A DNA stretch of 64,000 nt from the NCBI RefSeq assembly GCF_031127815.1, contig NZ_JARXHY010000001.1:515235-579234 (forward strand), read 5' to 3'. Under the pieces are notes generated by a model that did not search any database, was not told the DNA's origin, and saw only the letters and a list, made by a program, of their open reading frames with translations. Below, piece by piece: positions 16,116 through 25,392 of the stretch. This DNA is from Pelagicoccus sp. SDUM812003. GTDB lineage: Bacteria > Verrucomicrobiota > Verrucomicrobiia > Opitutales > Opitutaceae. The position numbers and the translations under genes were made by a program. How positions within the stretch are numbered: position 1 is the first letter of the stretch; each line of letters begins with the position of its first letter.

Positions 16116-17141
16116 TCAGCTATTGGACTTGAGAAAGCTCAGGTAGGGGGAAACGAAGCGCTCGAAGGCCTCGATGTGCGGCAGGTGACCGATGCCCTCG
16201 AGCTCCACTAGTTCCGAGTTGCGGATGGCCTCGTGGGTCGCCTGCCCGAGTTCGGGATAGTTGCCGAGTCGAGCCTTGGTCTTCGGGTCCACCATGTCCT
16301 TGCCGAGGGCGGTGCGGTCTCGTTGCCCGATGATGAGCAGAGTTGGAACCTCGATCTTGGGAAACTCGTAGACGACAGGCTGGGCGTAAATCATGTCGTA
16401 GGTAAGGGCCTGATTCCAAGCCATGCGAGGGTAGTTCGGACTGTCGAGGTATGCCGCAAGCTGTTCAACCCATGGGTCGTAGGCATCTTTCCATTTTCCG
16501 TCGTAGTATGAAGAAAGCTGATACTCCTTTATCTTTTCCTTGGTCTTACCTAGCTCTCTCTCGTACCACTCGTCGATAGGACGGTAGGGGACGCCATCGG
16601 CTTTCCAGTCCTCTAGACCGATTGGGTTTAGCAAGGTGAGCGTGTCAGTGGACTCCGGATACATCAGTGCGAAGCGCCTGGCGATCATTCCACCCATGGA
16701 GTGGCCGAGTACGTGAACGGACTCGATTTTCAGCTCCTCCAGCAATCGCTTGGTGTTGAGAGCGAGCTGGTGAAAACTGTAAGCGTAGTTCTGCGGTTTG
16801 CTGGATTTTCCGAAGCCGACCTGATCGGGCATCACCACGCGATAGCCCTGCTCGACGAGGGCCTTGGCGGTCTCTTCGAAGTAGGATCCGGAGAAGTTCT
16901 TTCCGTGCAGGAGCAGCACGCTCTCTCCCCGTTCCCTCGCGTCTGGTTCCTGGTCCATGTAGACCATTTCCAGCTGCTGGCGTTGGCTTTCGAACACGAA
17001 TACGCGCTCGGGAAATGGATACGGATAGCCTTCGAGCCTAATTCCTTGAGCGTGAGCCAAAGCGGTCGCGCCGAGGGCGAGTAGAACGCAGGCAAGTGGG
17101 CTAATGATGTTGGGTTTGCGCAATCGGTTCAGGCGATTCAT
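16116..17141 (-). CDS. Secreted alpha/beta-fold hydrolase
   Basis: This 341-residue protein has a signal peptide (LACVLLALGATALAHAQ, cut near 32). The core shows the oxyanion motif VLLLHGKNFSG, the nucleophile elbow GHSMGG with Ser148, the acid in IIGQRDRT and the His in IGHLPHIE. The family includes esterases, haloalkane dehalogenases and epoxide hydrolases; Ser as nucleophile favours an esterase or C-C hydrolase. An upstream in-frame extension to 17489 overlaps the next gene and is rejected in favour of the ATG before the signal peptide. Confidence 0.85.
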   Translation of the reverse strand: MNRLNRLRKPNIISPLACVLLALGATALAHAQGIRLEGYPYPFPERVFVFESQRQQLEMVYMDQEPDARERGESVLLLHGKNFSGSYFEETAKALVEQGYRVVMPDQVGFGKSSKPQNYAYSFHQLALNTKRLLEELKIESVHVLGHSMGGMIARRFALMYPESTDTLTLLNPIGLEDWKADGVPYRPIDEWYERELGKTKEKIKEYQLSSYYDGKWKDAYDPWVEQLAAYLDSPNYPRMAWNQALTYDMIYAQPVVYEFPKIEVPTLLIIGQRDRTALGKDMVDPKTKARLGNYPELGQATHEAIRNSELVELEGIGHLPHIEAFERFVSPYLSFLKSNS

Positions 17142-17233
17142 GGCGTCGGGTTTTGAAGGCGTAAAACGGGAGGCGTGCGCGGGCCACGCATCACCACGGA
17201 CTGATGGGTAAGGGAGAATGAATGGCTTAGCAG

Positions 17234-17689
17234 CTAGCTTCTGAACTGTGCCTTTACGCTGGGGCGTTTCAGACCCAGCAAAGCCATGACGCCGATCGTG
17301 CTGCCGATGGGGAAGTAGAACAGGTTCGCGATCGACACCTTGCGCACGAAGGACAGGCTTTTGCCTTTCAAGGCTTTGAATCCAGCGACGATGGTGAAAA
17401 TGCCCAGTATCCAGCCAAGGACTACCTGGGTGAGCAATCCGATCGCTACTAGACCGCGAGGCGAGAACTCGAAGACGTCCGCTAGCCATCCAAAGGACGC
17501 GAAGCCTTCGGCCTGAGGATTCATTTGATTTTCATGGCTGGCTGCGACGAACGCGGAGAACGCGCTCATCAGCACGTACATGGCGCCCACGTAGATGAGC
17601 GTGCAGCCCGCCACCGCGAGGTACCCGCGCGAAGATCTGTTCCTTTGATCCGTTGCTTCTGATTGTTCCATGTTGGTCTGCTCTTTCAT
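17234..17689 (-). CDS. Multi-pass membrane protein of unknown function
   Basis: The product is about 151 residues from MKEQTNMEQSEA, with hydrophobic segments near 24-50, 78-105 and 120-140. A later Met (ending at 17671) is an equal start candidate. I do not recognise the family. It lies 92 bases upstream of the secreted hydrolase on the same strand and may share its transcript. Confidence 0.6.
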   Translation of the reverse strand: MKEQTNMEQSEATDQRNRSSRGYLAVAGCTLIYVGAMYVLMSAFSAFVAASHENQMNPQAEGFASFGWLADVFEFSPRGLVAIGLLTQVVLGWILGIFTIVAGFKALKGKSLSFVRKVSIANLFYFPIGSTIGVMALLGLKRPSVKAQFRS

Positions 17690-17979
17690 GAAAGCTCTAA
17701 TGCAGGGCATGCGCCATGCTAATGGCCTCGGTTTCCACCTTGGATGCAAGTGACGATTGGCAAGAGGCTTAGGATGGAAAGCTCTCTATGGGGCAGCGTT
17801 TTAGCGGGTTTGCTGGAGGTTGCAAAATGCAGCTGTTTAGGCTCGGGATTGCAGGGAGCGGCGCGCCTCGATGGAGCTGAAAGTGGCGGCATTGAGGGGC
17901 GGCGCGCGTAGGGTCGCCTTGGCGAACAAGACGACCCCGTTTTCGTTGATTCTTACTTCGAGCGGTTTCCGCGGCTGAG

Positions 17980-19752
17980 CTAGCGGGCTAGGAAATCTCG
18001 AATGGATTGGCGGAGAAACCCCAGTCTGCCAGCGTCGCCTTTGAGTGTTGCGGAGAGGTAGTTCTTGGTCTGCTCGAAGGTGATGTGCGGAGGAATGGTG
18101 GGAACCTCGGGATCGGTGAGGGCGTCGATAACGAACGGACGATCCGCCTGCAGCGCCTCGTCCCAGATCTCGCCTATTTGGTCCGGGTTGTCGGTACGAC
18201 GGCCCGCGAGACCAAGGTCGCGGGCGAACTTCGCGTAGTCCATATCGGGGATCTTTTGCGAAGCTTCGAATTTCGGGTCGCCCTCCATGGCTCGCATCTC
18301 CCATGTCACTTGGGCGAGGTCCTGATTGTTCAAGACCAGGATGACCAGCCGAGGATCGTCCCAGCTTTGCCAGTACTTGGAAATCGTAATGAGATTTGTG
18401 ATACCGAGCATTTGCATGGCTCCGTCTCCGATCAGGGCGAAGGGCACGCGGTCCGGGTATGCCATCTTCGCTGCGATAGCGTAGGGAACGGCGGGGCACA
18501 TGGATGCCAGCTTGCCTGATAGGGACGCCTTCATCCCCTCGCGAATCTTGATATCGCGAGCGAACCAGTTGGCGGCGGTGCCGGAGTCAGCGCAGAGAAT
18601 CGCCTTGTCGGGCAGACGGGAGGAGAGCTCCCAGAAAACGCGCTGCGGATTGATCGGATTGGCTTTCTGGTGGGCCCGCTCCTCCAGTTTCTTCCACCAA
18701 TCAGCCACGTTGGCTTCGATGCCTTCTCGCCACTCGTCGCGTTTCTTTGTTTCCAGCAGGGGCAGCAGCTCGGCGAGCGTGCTTTTCGCATCGCCGGTGA
18801 GGTTCTTCTCCATCGGGTAGAAGACGGATTGCGACTTTCCTTGGATGTCGATCTGCACCCCGCGCGCCTGCCCGTTATCTGGCAGAAACTCCGTGTAAGG
18901 AAACGAGGTGCCGACCATGAGCAAGGTGTCGCACTCCTTCATCATCTTGGCGCTAGGTTCCGTACCCAATAGGCCGATACAACCGGTCACGAAAGGGCGA
19001 TCGTCCGGCAGAACCGCCTTGCCCAGCAGGGCTTTGGCGACGCCGGCTTGCAGTTTTTCCGCGACCTGCTCGAGCTCTTTGCTCGCTTCCAAGCAGCCCG
19101 CGCCGGCGAGAATGGCGACGCGCTTGCCGGAGTTGAGGATCTCCGCGGCGATGGCCAGGTCCGACTTTTGCGGAATCACCTTGGGCCGAGCGTAGCCGGT
19201 GGCCGATCGGGCCACGTCGTGCGCGGGTTCGATCTCGCTCGGCATATCGAGGGTTTGCACGTCGCTCGGCAAGATCACAGTGCACACGCCTCGGCGGTCC
19301 TGAGCGATGCGCAGGGCGCGGTCCATAACCACCGGCGCCTGTTCCGGCACGTTGATCGTCTCCACGTATTCGCTGACGTCGGCGAAGAGTCCGGATAGGT
19401 TGACTTCCTGCAGGGAGTTGCTGCCCATGGCGTGGCGCGGCTTTTGTCCGACGATCGCCACCACCGGCTGATGGTCCAGTTTGGCGTCGTAGAGCCCGTT
19501 CAGCAAATGGATGGCGCCGGGGCCCCCGGTGGCGATGCAGACTCCCGGATTTCCTGTGAACTTGGAATGGGCGCAGGCCATGAAGGCGGCGGATTCCTCG
19601 TGTCGGGTTTGAATGAACTCCATGAACTCGCGCTTGCGTCGCAAGGCTGCCATGGCTCCGTTGATTCCGTCTCCGGAGTATCCATACACCCGCTCGACCT
19701 TCCAGTCGATCAGTCGCTGTATGATGAAATCTGATACATTCTGCTTGCTCAT
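17980..19752 (-). CDS. TPP-dependent pyruvate oxidase/dehydrogenase-like enzyme
   Basis: This 590-residue enzyme is of the acetolactate synthase/pyruvate oxidase family. The catalytic Glu is Glu52 in TRHEESAAFMA; the N-terminal PYR domain has VYGYSGDGINGAM, the central FAD/NAD-fold part has VAILAGAGC, and the C-terminal PP domain carries FALIGDGAMQM...VLNNQD, the Mg-TPP site. Length and order fit PoxB-type quinone-dependent pyruvate dehydrogenase, but sulfoacetaldehyde acetyltransferase-like relatives cannot be excluded. ATG overlaps the stop of the upstream aldo/keto reductase gene as ATGA, so translation is probably coupled. Confidence 0.85.
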   Translation of the reverse strand: MSKQNVSDFIIQRLIDWKVERVYGYSGDGINGAMAALRRKREFMEFIQTRHEESAAFMACAHSKFTGNPGVCIATGGPGAIHLLNGLYDAKLDHQPVVAIVGQKPRHAMGSNSLQEVNLSGLFADVSEYVETINVPEQAPVVMDRALRIAQDRRGVCTVILPSDVQTLDMPSEIEPAHDVARSATGYARPKVIPQKSDLAIAAEILNSGKRVAILAGAGCLEASKELEQVAEKLQAGVAKALLGKAVLPDDRPFVTGCIGLLGTEPSAKMMKECDTLLMVGTSFPYTEFLPDNGQARGVQIDIQGKSQSVFYPMEKNLTGDAKSTLAELLPLLETKKRDEWREGIEANVADWWKKLEERAHQKANPINPQRVFWELSSRLPDKAILCADSGTAANWFARDIKIREGMKASLSGKLASMCPAVPYAIAAKMAYPDRVPFALIGDGAMQMLGITNLITISKYWQSWDDPRLVILVLNNQDLAQVTWEMRAMEGDPKFEASQKIPDMDYAKFARDLGLAGRRTDNPDQIGEIWDEALQADRPFVIDALTDPEVPTIPPHITFEQTKNYLSATLKGDAGRLGFLRQSIRDFLAR

Positions 19753-20612
19753 GACGAATCTCCCTTCTCCTCCCAATCCGGAGCGAAGTCCGGATCGACC
19801 TGTCGTCGATCCTTGGGCAGGTTGGCGATGCGGCGCTGATCCGCTTCATCGAGCTCGAAGTCGAAGATGTCGAAGTTGCCTTCGATGTGCTCAGGTGAGG
19901 ACGAGCGTGGGATGGCGAGAACGTTGTCCTGTTCGATCAGCCAGCGCAGGGCCACTTGGCCAGGCGACTTGCCGTGCTTATCCGCGATTTGCTCAAGCTC
20001 GGGTTCGTCCATCACGTTGCCTTGAGCCAGTGGCGAGTAGGCGGTGAGCGCGGTATCGTTCTCTCGAGCCAGCTGCAGCAGGTCTTCCTGGTCGAGCAGT
20101 GGATGGTATTCCACTTGGTTGCAGAAGACCTCCGAACGTTTCACGGCCTCCTCGAACAGGCTCGGCGGAAAGTTGCTCACGCCGAAGTGCCGGATCTTTT
20201 CCGCCTCCTGTAGGTTGTGCAGGGTATCCAGGCATTGCGGCAGAGGGATTTGCTTGTTCGGCCAGTGGATCAAGGCCAGGTCGAGGTAGTCGACCTGAAG
20301 CTCGACCAGACTTTTTTCGATCTCGCTGACCAGCAGCTCCGGTTCGAGGTCCTCCCACCAGACTTTGCTGGTGAGGAAGATTTGATCTCGGTCGACGGAG
20401 GAACGCCGGATACCCCAGCCAACCTCTTGCTCGTTTCCGTAGACGCGGGCGGTATCGATGTGCCGGTAGCCGGTTTCCAAGGCGGTCTTCACCGAGGTCG
20501 AGCAGGTTTCGTCTTCCAGCTCGTAGGTGCCGAATCCGAGCGTGGGCACGTCCTCACCGCGGATGCGCTTCGTGAACAATGGGGCGCGTAGTGTTTCAGT
20601 GGTAGCAATCAT
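19749..20612 (-). CDS. Aldo/keto reductase
   Basis: This 287-residue (alpha/beta)8-barrel oxidoreductase has the full catalytic tetrad: Asp53 and Tyr58 in HIDTARVYGNE, Lys83 in LTSKVW and His116 in LIHWP. IPRSSSPEHIEGN near the C-terminus is the NADPH-binding loop. It probably reduces aldehydes or methylglyoxal-type carbonyls. The start is the ATG ending at 20612; the longer frame runs through the palindromic promoter region. Its stop overlaps the start of the TPP enzyme, suggesting a shared carbonyl or pyruvate-related role. Confidence 0.9.
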   Translation of the reverse strand: MIATTETLRAPLFTKRIRGEDVPTLGFGTYELEDETCSTSVKTALETGYRHIDTARVYGNEQEVGWGIRRSSVDRDQIFLTSKVWWEDLEPELLVSEIEKSLVELQVDYLDLALIHWPNKQIPLPQCLDTLHNLQEAEKIRHFGVSNFPPSLFEEAVKRSEVFCNQVEYHPLLDQEDLLQLARENDTALTAYSPLAQGNVMDEPELEQIADKHGKSPGQVALRWLIEQDNVLAIPRSSSPEHIEGNFDIFDFELDEADQRRIANLPKDRRQVDPDFAPDWEEKGDSS

Positions 20613-20690
20613 GCCCCGGGGAGTGCAGAGCGCGCGCCAACACTGCGCCCCCTGTGCGGCGGTAGGGTATCCTGCAGATTGCAGCCCGGT

Positions 20691-20709
20691 CCCTTGCAGC
20701 CTGCAAGGG
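20691..20709. promoter_or_regulatory. 19-bp palindrome upstream of the aldo/keto reductase operon
   Basis: CCCTTGCAG (20691-20699) and CTGCAAGGG (20701-20709) are exact inverted arms with one base between. A second, smaller CTGCA...GCAG copy lies just before it. The site is 79-97 bases upstream of the reductase start, a plausible operator for an unidentified dimeric regulator. Confidence 0.5.
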
Positions 20710-20803
20710 TGGCGTCGCCTTTTGGGGCTGACCTCTCCCTTGACCGGGTAAACGGGAAACGCGACTGCGGGGATGGCTGCTGTTTGCGCCGAGCGTGACG
20801 GTT

Positions 20804-22063
20804 CTAGTACTCCACCGAATAGTCCTTGCGGAAGGGGCGTCCGGAGAAGGCCAATTTCTGCGTCCAATCCTGACTTGGCTCGGTCCAGTAGGCGTCGTCC
20901 GCCGGCAGACCGAGCGGCAGAAAGCTGGCGGTGGTGATGTACATGCTGCCGGAGTTCGAGTACCAGTCGCCGAGAGCGAGGTCGCCTCCGGCGAAACCGA
21001 TGCGCAGGTAGCCGTCTTCGGTGAAGTTGCTGGGGTGGGAGAAGATGGCTTCGTGCACGGCCCGGAGGGCGGAGCGCACGCGGCCGCTAGGCAGCGTTTC
21101 CGGCAGCTGCTTCTTCAGGGCCAGCTGGGCCAGCAGCTGGAAGGCGGTGGTGCGGTAGGTGAGGGAACGTCCGATCGGCGGGTAGGTGCCGCTCGGGGAA
21201 ATGAGGCGCTCCAGGTGTTCGGCGAAGCGTTGGCTGCGCTTCAGCTGAAGATCGTACACGTCCTGAATGTCGCCGTGCCAGTAGTAGGTGTCGTGGGCGG
21301 TCATGACCTCGAGGATGTCGAGAAGCATGGGGTGGATGACATAGGAGTTGTAGTAGTCGAAAGCGAAATGCTGGCCGTCGGCGAACCAGCCGTCTCCCAC
21401 GTACCACTCCTGAAACTTGCGAAGCGTGAGCTCCAGGCGGATCGGGTCGTACTGCTCGCCGACCTGCATGAGAAAAGCCTCGTTCATAGCGGCGAAGAGC
21501 AGCCAGTTGGTGTAGGGCGGACTGACGCGCCGCAGGGATTTTATCGCTGCGACGATGCGTTGCTGGGTCTTCCTGCTTTGCTGTTCCCAGAGGAATGGAG
21601 CGCGCAGCATGGCTTGGGTGTAGTAGGCGGAGTCCACCAGGAGCTGGCCGTGATCCAGCTCCCAGTTGAAGTAGTCGGAGCTCTGCGGATCAACCGAGTG
21701 TTCGTAGGCGAGCAGGGCCATTTCGCGCAGCGCGTCTCGGGCCGCTAGGTCCGGTCCAGGCGCTGTGTTGGCGAGCCATGGGGCGGCGCCGGCGATGGTC
21801 CGGCCGAAGCATTCCAGATGCACGATGCGGTTGTCGCGGCCGTCGGTGTTGGTATTGACCTCGATCGGGAAGTCGCTGTGGAAGCGCTCGCTGGCGAAGA
21901 GCTCCAGGACCGGGCCGGAGATCTTTTGCAGCAGGGAGGAGAAGTAGGCGTAGTCGTCCTGAGTCTGCGAAGCGGGCGGTTTCTGCTGAGCGAGGGCGGT
22001 CTTGCCCAAGGCGGTGAGGGCGCCGCTGGCGGTGGCGGCAGCTAGGAAGTCTCTTCGTTTCAT
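20804..22063 (-). CDS. DUF2264-domain protein, Tat-exported (possible glycoside hydrolase)
   Basis: This 419-residue protein has a twin-arginine signal (MKRRDFLAAATASGALTALG). The body is rich in aromatic and acidic residues in the style of (alpha/alpha)6-barrel carbohydrate enzymes: HLECFGRTIAGAAPWL, PYTNWLLFAAMNEAFLMQVG, GDGWFADGQHFAFDYYNSYVIHPML and GRSLTYRTTAFQLLAQLAL. DUF2264 has been linked to glucuronic-acid-releasing glycosidases (GH154), which I mention as established for some members only. It probably acts in the periplasm on polysaccharide fragments. Confidence 0.8.
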   Translation of the reverse strand: MKRRDFLAAATASGALTALGKTALAQQKPPASQTQDDYAYFSSLLQKISGPVLELFASERFHSDFPIEVNTNTDGRDNRIVHLECFGRTIAGAAPWLANTAPGPDLAARDALREMALLAYEHSVDPQSSDYFNWELDHGQLLVDSAYYTQAMLRAPFLWEQQSRKTQQRIVAAIKSLRRVSPPYTNWLLFAAMNEAFLMQVGEQYDPIRLELTLRKFQEWYVGDGWFADGQHFAFDYYNSYVIHPMLLDILEVMTAHDTYYWHGDIQDVYDLQLKRSQRFAEHLERLISPSGTYPPIGRSLTYRTTAFQLLAQLALKKQLPETLPSGRVRSALRAVHEAIFSHPSNFTEDGYLRIGFAGGDLALGDWYSNSGSMYITTASFLPLGLPADDAYWTEPSQDWTQKLAFSGRPFRKDYSVEY

Positions 22064-22194
22064 GGAGTATCGGGGGTAGAAAACGAATGCCGACCCTGGG
22101 ACGGATTCGCTCGCCCCGCAAGCGCGTTTCTCCGCGAAAAGTATTCGAAAGTTGGATGCGGCTCTCGAATCGCCAGCTGAAGGAGGACTGCGGG

Positions 22195-24003
22195 TCAGCC
22201 CGCCGCCGAGATGCTATCCGGTTCCTCGAGTCCGTACTGCAGCACTTCGATGAGGCTTTTCAAGTGGCTGTCATGGGTGGCGGAGACGGAAACGGGTGGG
22301 AGCTCGTAGGTGATGACGTGGTAGCCGTTCTCCTTGGCCCAGCTGCCGAAGGATCCGGGCGTTTCGTATCCAATATCTCCCACAAGGGGCAGTTTCGCGG
22401 TCTTGGCGAGCCGATAGCCCAACGGACTGTATTCGGGATCGTCGATGCAAGCCAGAGGCGCGTGCAAAGCGATCACGCATTTCGGATCAAGCGTTTCGAC
22501 CAGCTGGATCAAGGCTTTGGTTTCCGGCTCGGAGGCAGGTTCGCTGCCGGTGGAAAAGGAGACGCGTCCCCCGTCGGGTGCCCATTTCGCGGAAACGGCG
22601 CCGGGTCTCCAGTTGGAGCTTGGAAAGTTCCTGTTCAGCTCCACGCCGCGGGCGTTTCCACGTGTGCCGAGCAAGGTGCCGTCCGGGTTGGCGCAGAGCG
22701 CTACGGCGCAGCGCTGAGGTGGCGACTCCAGGCTGCGAAGGGCTTTGGAGAGCAAGGCGGTAGTCTCTGATTCCTCTCCGTGGATGGAGGCGAAGATAAG
22801 GACGTCGCACTGTCCGCTGGACGGCAGAAACACTTCGAGGGGAATCTTATTCAACGAATAGCCGTAGATTTCGGAGAGGAAGGGGATGGTGCCGCGTCGA
22901 TCCATCGGGCGTTCAACCGTTGCGGGTGAGTTCCAGTAGTCGATCAAGGGAGTGGCGCCCAGCCCTCGTGGGTTGTCGGAATTTGAGAACGAAAGCTGTC
23001 CTCGTTTTTCCGATACGCCGGTGAATGGGTCGTTTGAAGTCAAGAGAGCTCCGTCCAGATCGAGCCAATCGACATCCGGCGCGAGGTGAAGGGCCGCCGC
23101 GATGCCGAGGCTGCTTTCGATCATGCAGCCGAGCAGGATCTTCAATTCGTGTTTGCGGGCTTCTTCGAGCAGCTCGCGAGCCGGGGCCAGCCCTCCTGTT
23201 TTGACCAGTTTCAGGTTGATGCCGTGAAAGCCGCTGGCGCATCGAGCCAGATCCTCAACGCCTTGGAAGGATTCATCGGCGACCAATGGCAGCGGGCTGC
23301 GTTCCTTAAGCCAAACCAGATCTTCCGGCGGCGTATCGCGCGGCATCGGTTGCTCGATGAATTCGATGGGACCAAACGAAAGGGCGGTTTCGATTTGCCT
23401 GAGGGCTCGCTCCTTGTCGGCCCACGCTTCGTTTCCGTCGATGCGGACGAGGGCTTCCGGACTTACGGAGCGAAAGGCTCTCAAGGCCTCCGCGAGATCC
23501 GTTTTGCCGGCTTTGAGTTTTATGATAGGAAATCGCGAGGCGTCCTCCGCTGCGCAGATCAGCTCGCGCGGATCCGAAATGCCGATACTAAACGAGCTAG
23601 GTTGCAGGGTCGTGATTGAGGGCGAAGCTCCTCGCTGAAGCATGGGCTGGGCAGCGGACCCTACCGCTTTGTCGGCTCCGTCGTGCAGCGCCAGGTCGAC
23701 CATGGAGCGAGCGGCGAAATTGCCCGAATGGGAATGCAGGTAGTCGAGGCTTTGCCCGATGGAGCGAAACGAAAGGCGGCTCCAGTCGATCTGTCGCAGA
23801 AATGCCAATACGCTCAGCAGGGATTCGCCGTAGGTGCTCACTGGGGACGCTTCGCCGAATCCTATGACTCCGGTCTCGTCCGTCAGCTTCAGCAGCCAGA
23901 CCCCTTTCTGAGAGATGCCGTTTCCGTTTGGCCCAAGGCGACTGGCGATGGCCCAAGGGCGTTTCAATCGAAGCGGATAAAGGCAGAGGGACGGCGTGAG
24001 CAT
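22195..24003 (-). CDS. Fusion: L-Ala-D/L-Glu epimerase + MpaA-like murein peptide amidase
   Basis: This single 602-residue frame joins two enzymes. Residues 1-355 are an enolase-superfamily dipeptide epimerase: KLK at 162-164 and Lys268 in KLVKTGG (acid/base pair), metal ligands Asp189 (RIDGN), Glu217 (IEQP) and Asp243 (ADES), and the Asp315-x-Asp317 pair that binds the dipeptide amino group. Residues about 370-595 are an M14 carboxypeptidase: zinc ligands His408/Glu411 (HGEE) and His514 (ALHAP), GNARGVELNRNFP and catalytic Glu567 (TYELPP), closest in pattern to MpaA. In E. coli the two activities (ycjG and mpaA) are separate neighbouring genes that together turn murein tripeptide into L-Ala-L-Glu. 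No signal peptide is seen, so it should act in the cytoplasm. Confidence 0.85.
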   Translation of the reverse strand: MLTPSLCLYPLRLKRPWAIASRLGPNGNGISQKGVWLLKLTDETGVIGFGEASPVSTYGESLLSVLAFLRQIDWSRLSFRSIGQSLDYLHSHSGNFAARSMVDLALHDGADKAVGSAAQPMLQRGASPSITTLQPSSFSIGISDPRELICAAEDASRFPIIKLKAGKTDLAEALRAFRSVSPEALVRIDGNEAWADKERALRQIETALSFGPIEFIEQPMPRDTPPEDLVWLKERSPLPLVADESFQGVEDLARCASGFHGINLKLVKTGGLAPARELLEEARKHELKILLGCMIESSLGIAAALHLAPDVDWLDLDGALLTSNDPFTGVSEKRGQLSFSNSDNPRGLGATPLIDYWNSPATVERPMDRRGTIPFLSEIYGYSLNKIPLEVFLPSSGQCDVLIFASIHGEESETTALLSKALRSLESPPQRCAVALCANPDGTLLGTRGNARGVELNRNFPSSNWRPGAVSAKWAPDGGRVSFSTGSEPASEPETKALIQLVETLDPKCVIALHAPLACIDDPEYSPLGYRLAKTAKLPLVGDIGYETPGSFGSWAKENGYHVITYELPPVSVSATHDSHLKSLIEVLQYGLEEPDSISAAG

Positions 24004-24093
24004 GGGCTGGGAGCAGCAGGATTTCAGCCAGCTGGGGAGCGAGAGTCGAGAACTCGCTCATCGTGGAGCCTTCGCCGCCGCCTGGATCCTGCC

Positions 24094-25374
24094 CTAGCCG
24101 AGAAGTCGGAGGGCGATTTGCGAGGACTGATTCGCTTGGCTGAGCATCGAAGCTCCGGCTTGAACCAGAATGTTGGCACGGGCGAGAGCGGTCGACTCCT
24201 GGGCGACATCGACGTCGGTGATGCGACTGTTGGCAGCCTCCAGGTTGCTCATGTTTATGGTTAGCATTTCGTCGGCGAACTGCAGGCGCGATTGCTGGGC
24301 CCCGTTGTCGGCTCGAAGCGTGGCGACGTCCTGGATGGCCCCTTTGATCTCGTCGATGGAGACGTTGGCAAGACCGCTGGCGTCCCGCACCGAGGAGGTG
24401 TTCGAGGTCGAGGTGGTGGTAGTGGTTTCGCTGGTCGCGTTGAAGTTCGAGACGTAGGTGGTCGTGAAGTAGTCGTTGAGCAGTCCAATCTTTCCGGATG
24501 TGGGAACGCCGCTGGTGGTGGCGAAGGCGGTGGATGAGCCATCTACATAGGTTTCAGTCCCGCCGTTTCCGTCGAAAACGACTCTAAACGAGTGCGCGTT
24601 GGTATCGGAGAAATCGTATTCGAAAACGGAAACGCCACCCATTTCCAGTTCGATTTCGCTGTTGTTGGGAGATTGGGAATTGAAGGTGACTTCGAAGGCA
24701 CCGCTGAAGGTTTGATTGCTTTCCACCAGGGCATCGTCCGGTCCGGCGTCGCCGATCAGAGTGAGCTGGCCGCCAGAGGCCGATGCGGTGTGGTTGCCTG
24801 TGCTGGCGTCGGTCCAGTTGCTCAGATCAGAAAAGTTGTCGCTCAGCAGCGTGGTGGCGCTGGTGGAGGTGGTCGTCGTCGTGCCGAACAGCTCCGCTCC
24901 GCCCAAGGACACCTTGTTTTCCAGATTCTCGCCGCCGACTCCGATGCTCATGGAGCTGGAGCTGAAGAGGGAGATCCCGTTGAACGTCTCGTCCGCCAGG
25001 CTGCTCAGCTGAGTTTGCAGCTCGCTGAACTCTCGGTCGTAGTTGGCTAGGTCGGTGGCGTTCTTGGTCTGGTCCCCGTAGAGCGTTTTGAGCTCGCTCA
25101 TGCGATTGAGGATCTTGCTGGCGCTTTCCAAAGCCCCGTCCTGGGTTTGCAAATACGAGATGGCGTTTCCGACGTTGGTTCGGGCCTGGGCTTGGCGGTG
25201 TGTCGCGGCCTTCATTTTCATGGAGACGGCCAGGCCGCCCGCGTCGTCGGAGGGGTTGACGATCTTCGAACCGCTGGAGAGCCGATTGAGGCTTTGGTTG
25301 AGAAGCTGGTTGGACCGCGAGAGGTTGATCGCAGCGCTGGTCGCTGCCGAATTGGTGTTGATTGTGATTGGCAT
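24094..25374 (-). CDS. fliC: Flagellin with inserted beta-sandwich-like domain
   Basis: This 426-residue protein starts MPITINTNSAATSAAINL, the typical D0 start. Residues 1-160 (SLNRLSSGSKIVNPSDDAGGLAV, TQDGALESASKILNRMSEL) and 330-426 (FADEMLTINMSNLEAANSRI, ending QIALRLLG) are the conserved flagellin ends. Between them, flanked by Thr/Ser linkers at 165-175 and 315-328, residues 177-313 look like a jelly-roll lectin-type domain (FSDLSNWTDASTGNHTASAS, EIELEMGGVSVFEYDF, FRVVFDGNGGTETYVDG, KIGLLNDYF). It would be exposed on the filament surface. No other flagellar gene is nearby. Upstream frame to 25398 is ignored because family members start at MPI. Confidence 0.9.
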   Translation of the reverse strand: MPITINTNSAATSAAINLSRSNQLLNQSLNRLSSGSKIVNPSDDAGGLAVSMKMKAATHRQAQARTNVGNAISYLQTQDGALESASKILNRMSELKTLYGDQTKNATDLANYDREFSELQTQLSSLADETFNGISLFSSSSMSIGVGGENLENKVSLGGAELFGTTTTTSTSATTLLSDNFSDLSNWTDASTGNHTASASGGQLTLIGDAGPDDALVESNQTFSGAFEVTFNSQSPNNSEIELEMGGVSVFEYDFSDTNAHSFRVVFDGNGGTETYVDGSSTAFATTSGVPTSGKIGLLNDYFTTTYVSNFNATSETTTTTSTSNTSSVRDASGLANVSIDEIKGAIQDVATLRADNGAQQSRLQFADEMLTINMSNLEAANSRITDVDVAQESTALARANILVQAGASMLSQANQSSQIALRLLG

Positions 25375-25392
25375 TTCCGTCCGTGAAAAAGG

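Noticed and set aside
20795..21748. 317-codon plus-strand frame opposite the DUF2264 gene
   Set aside because: Antisense frame; the minus strand has a Tat signal and family motifs.
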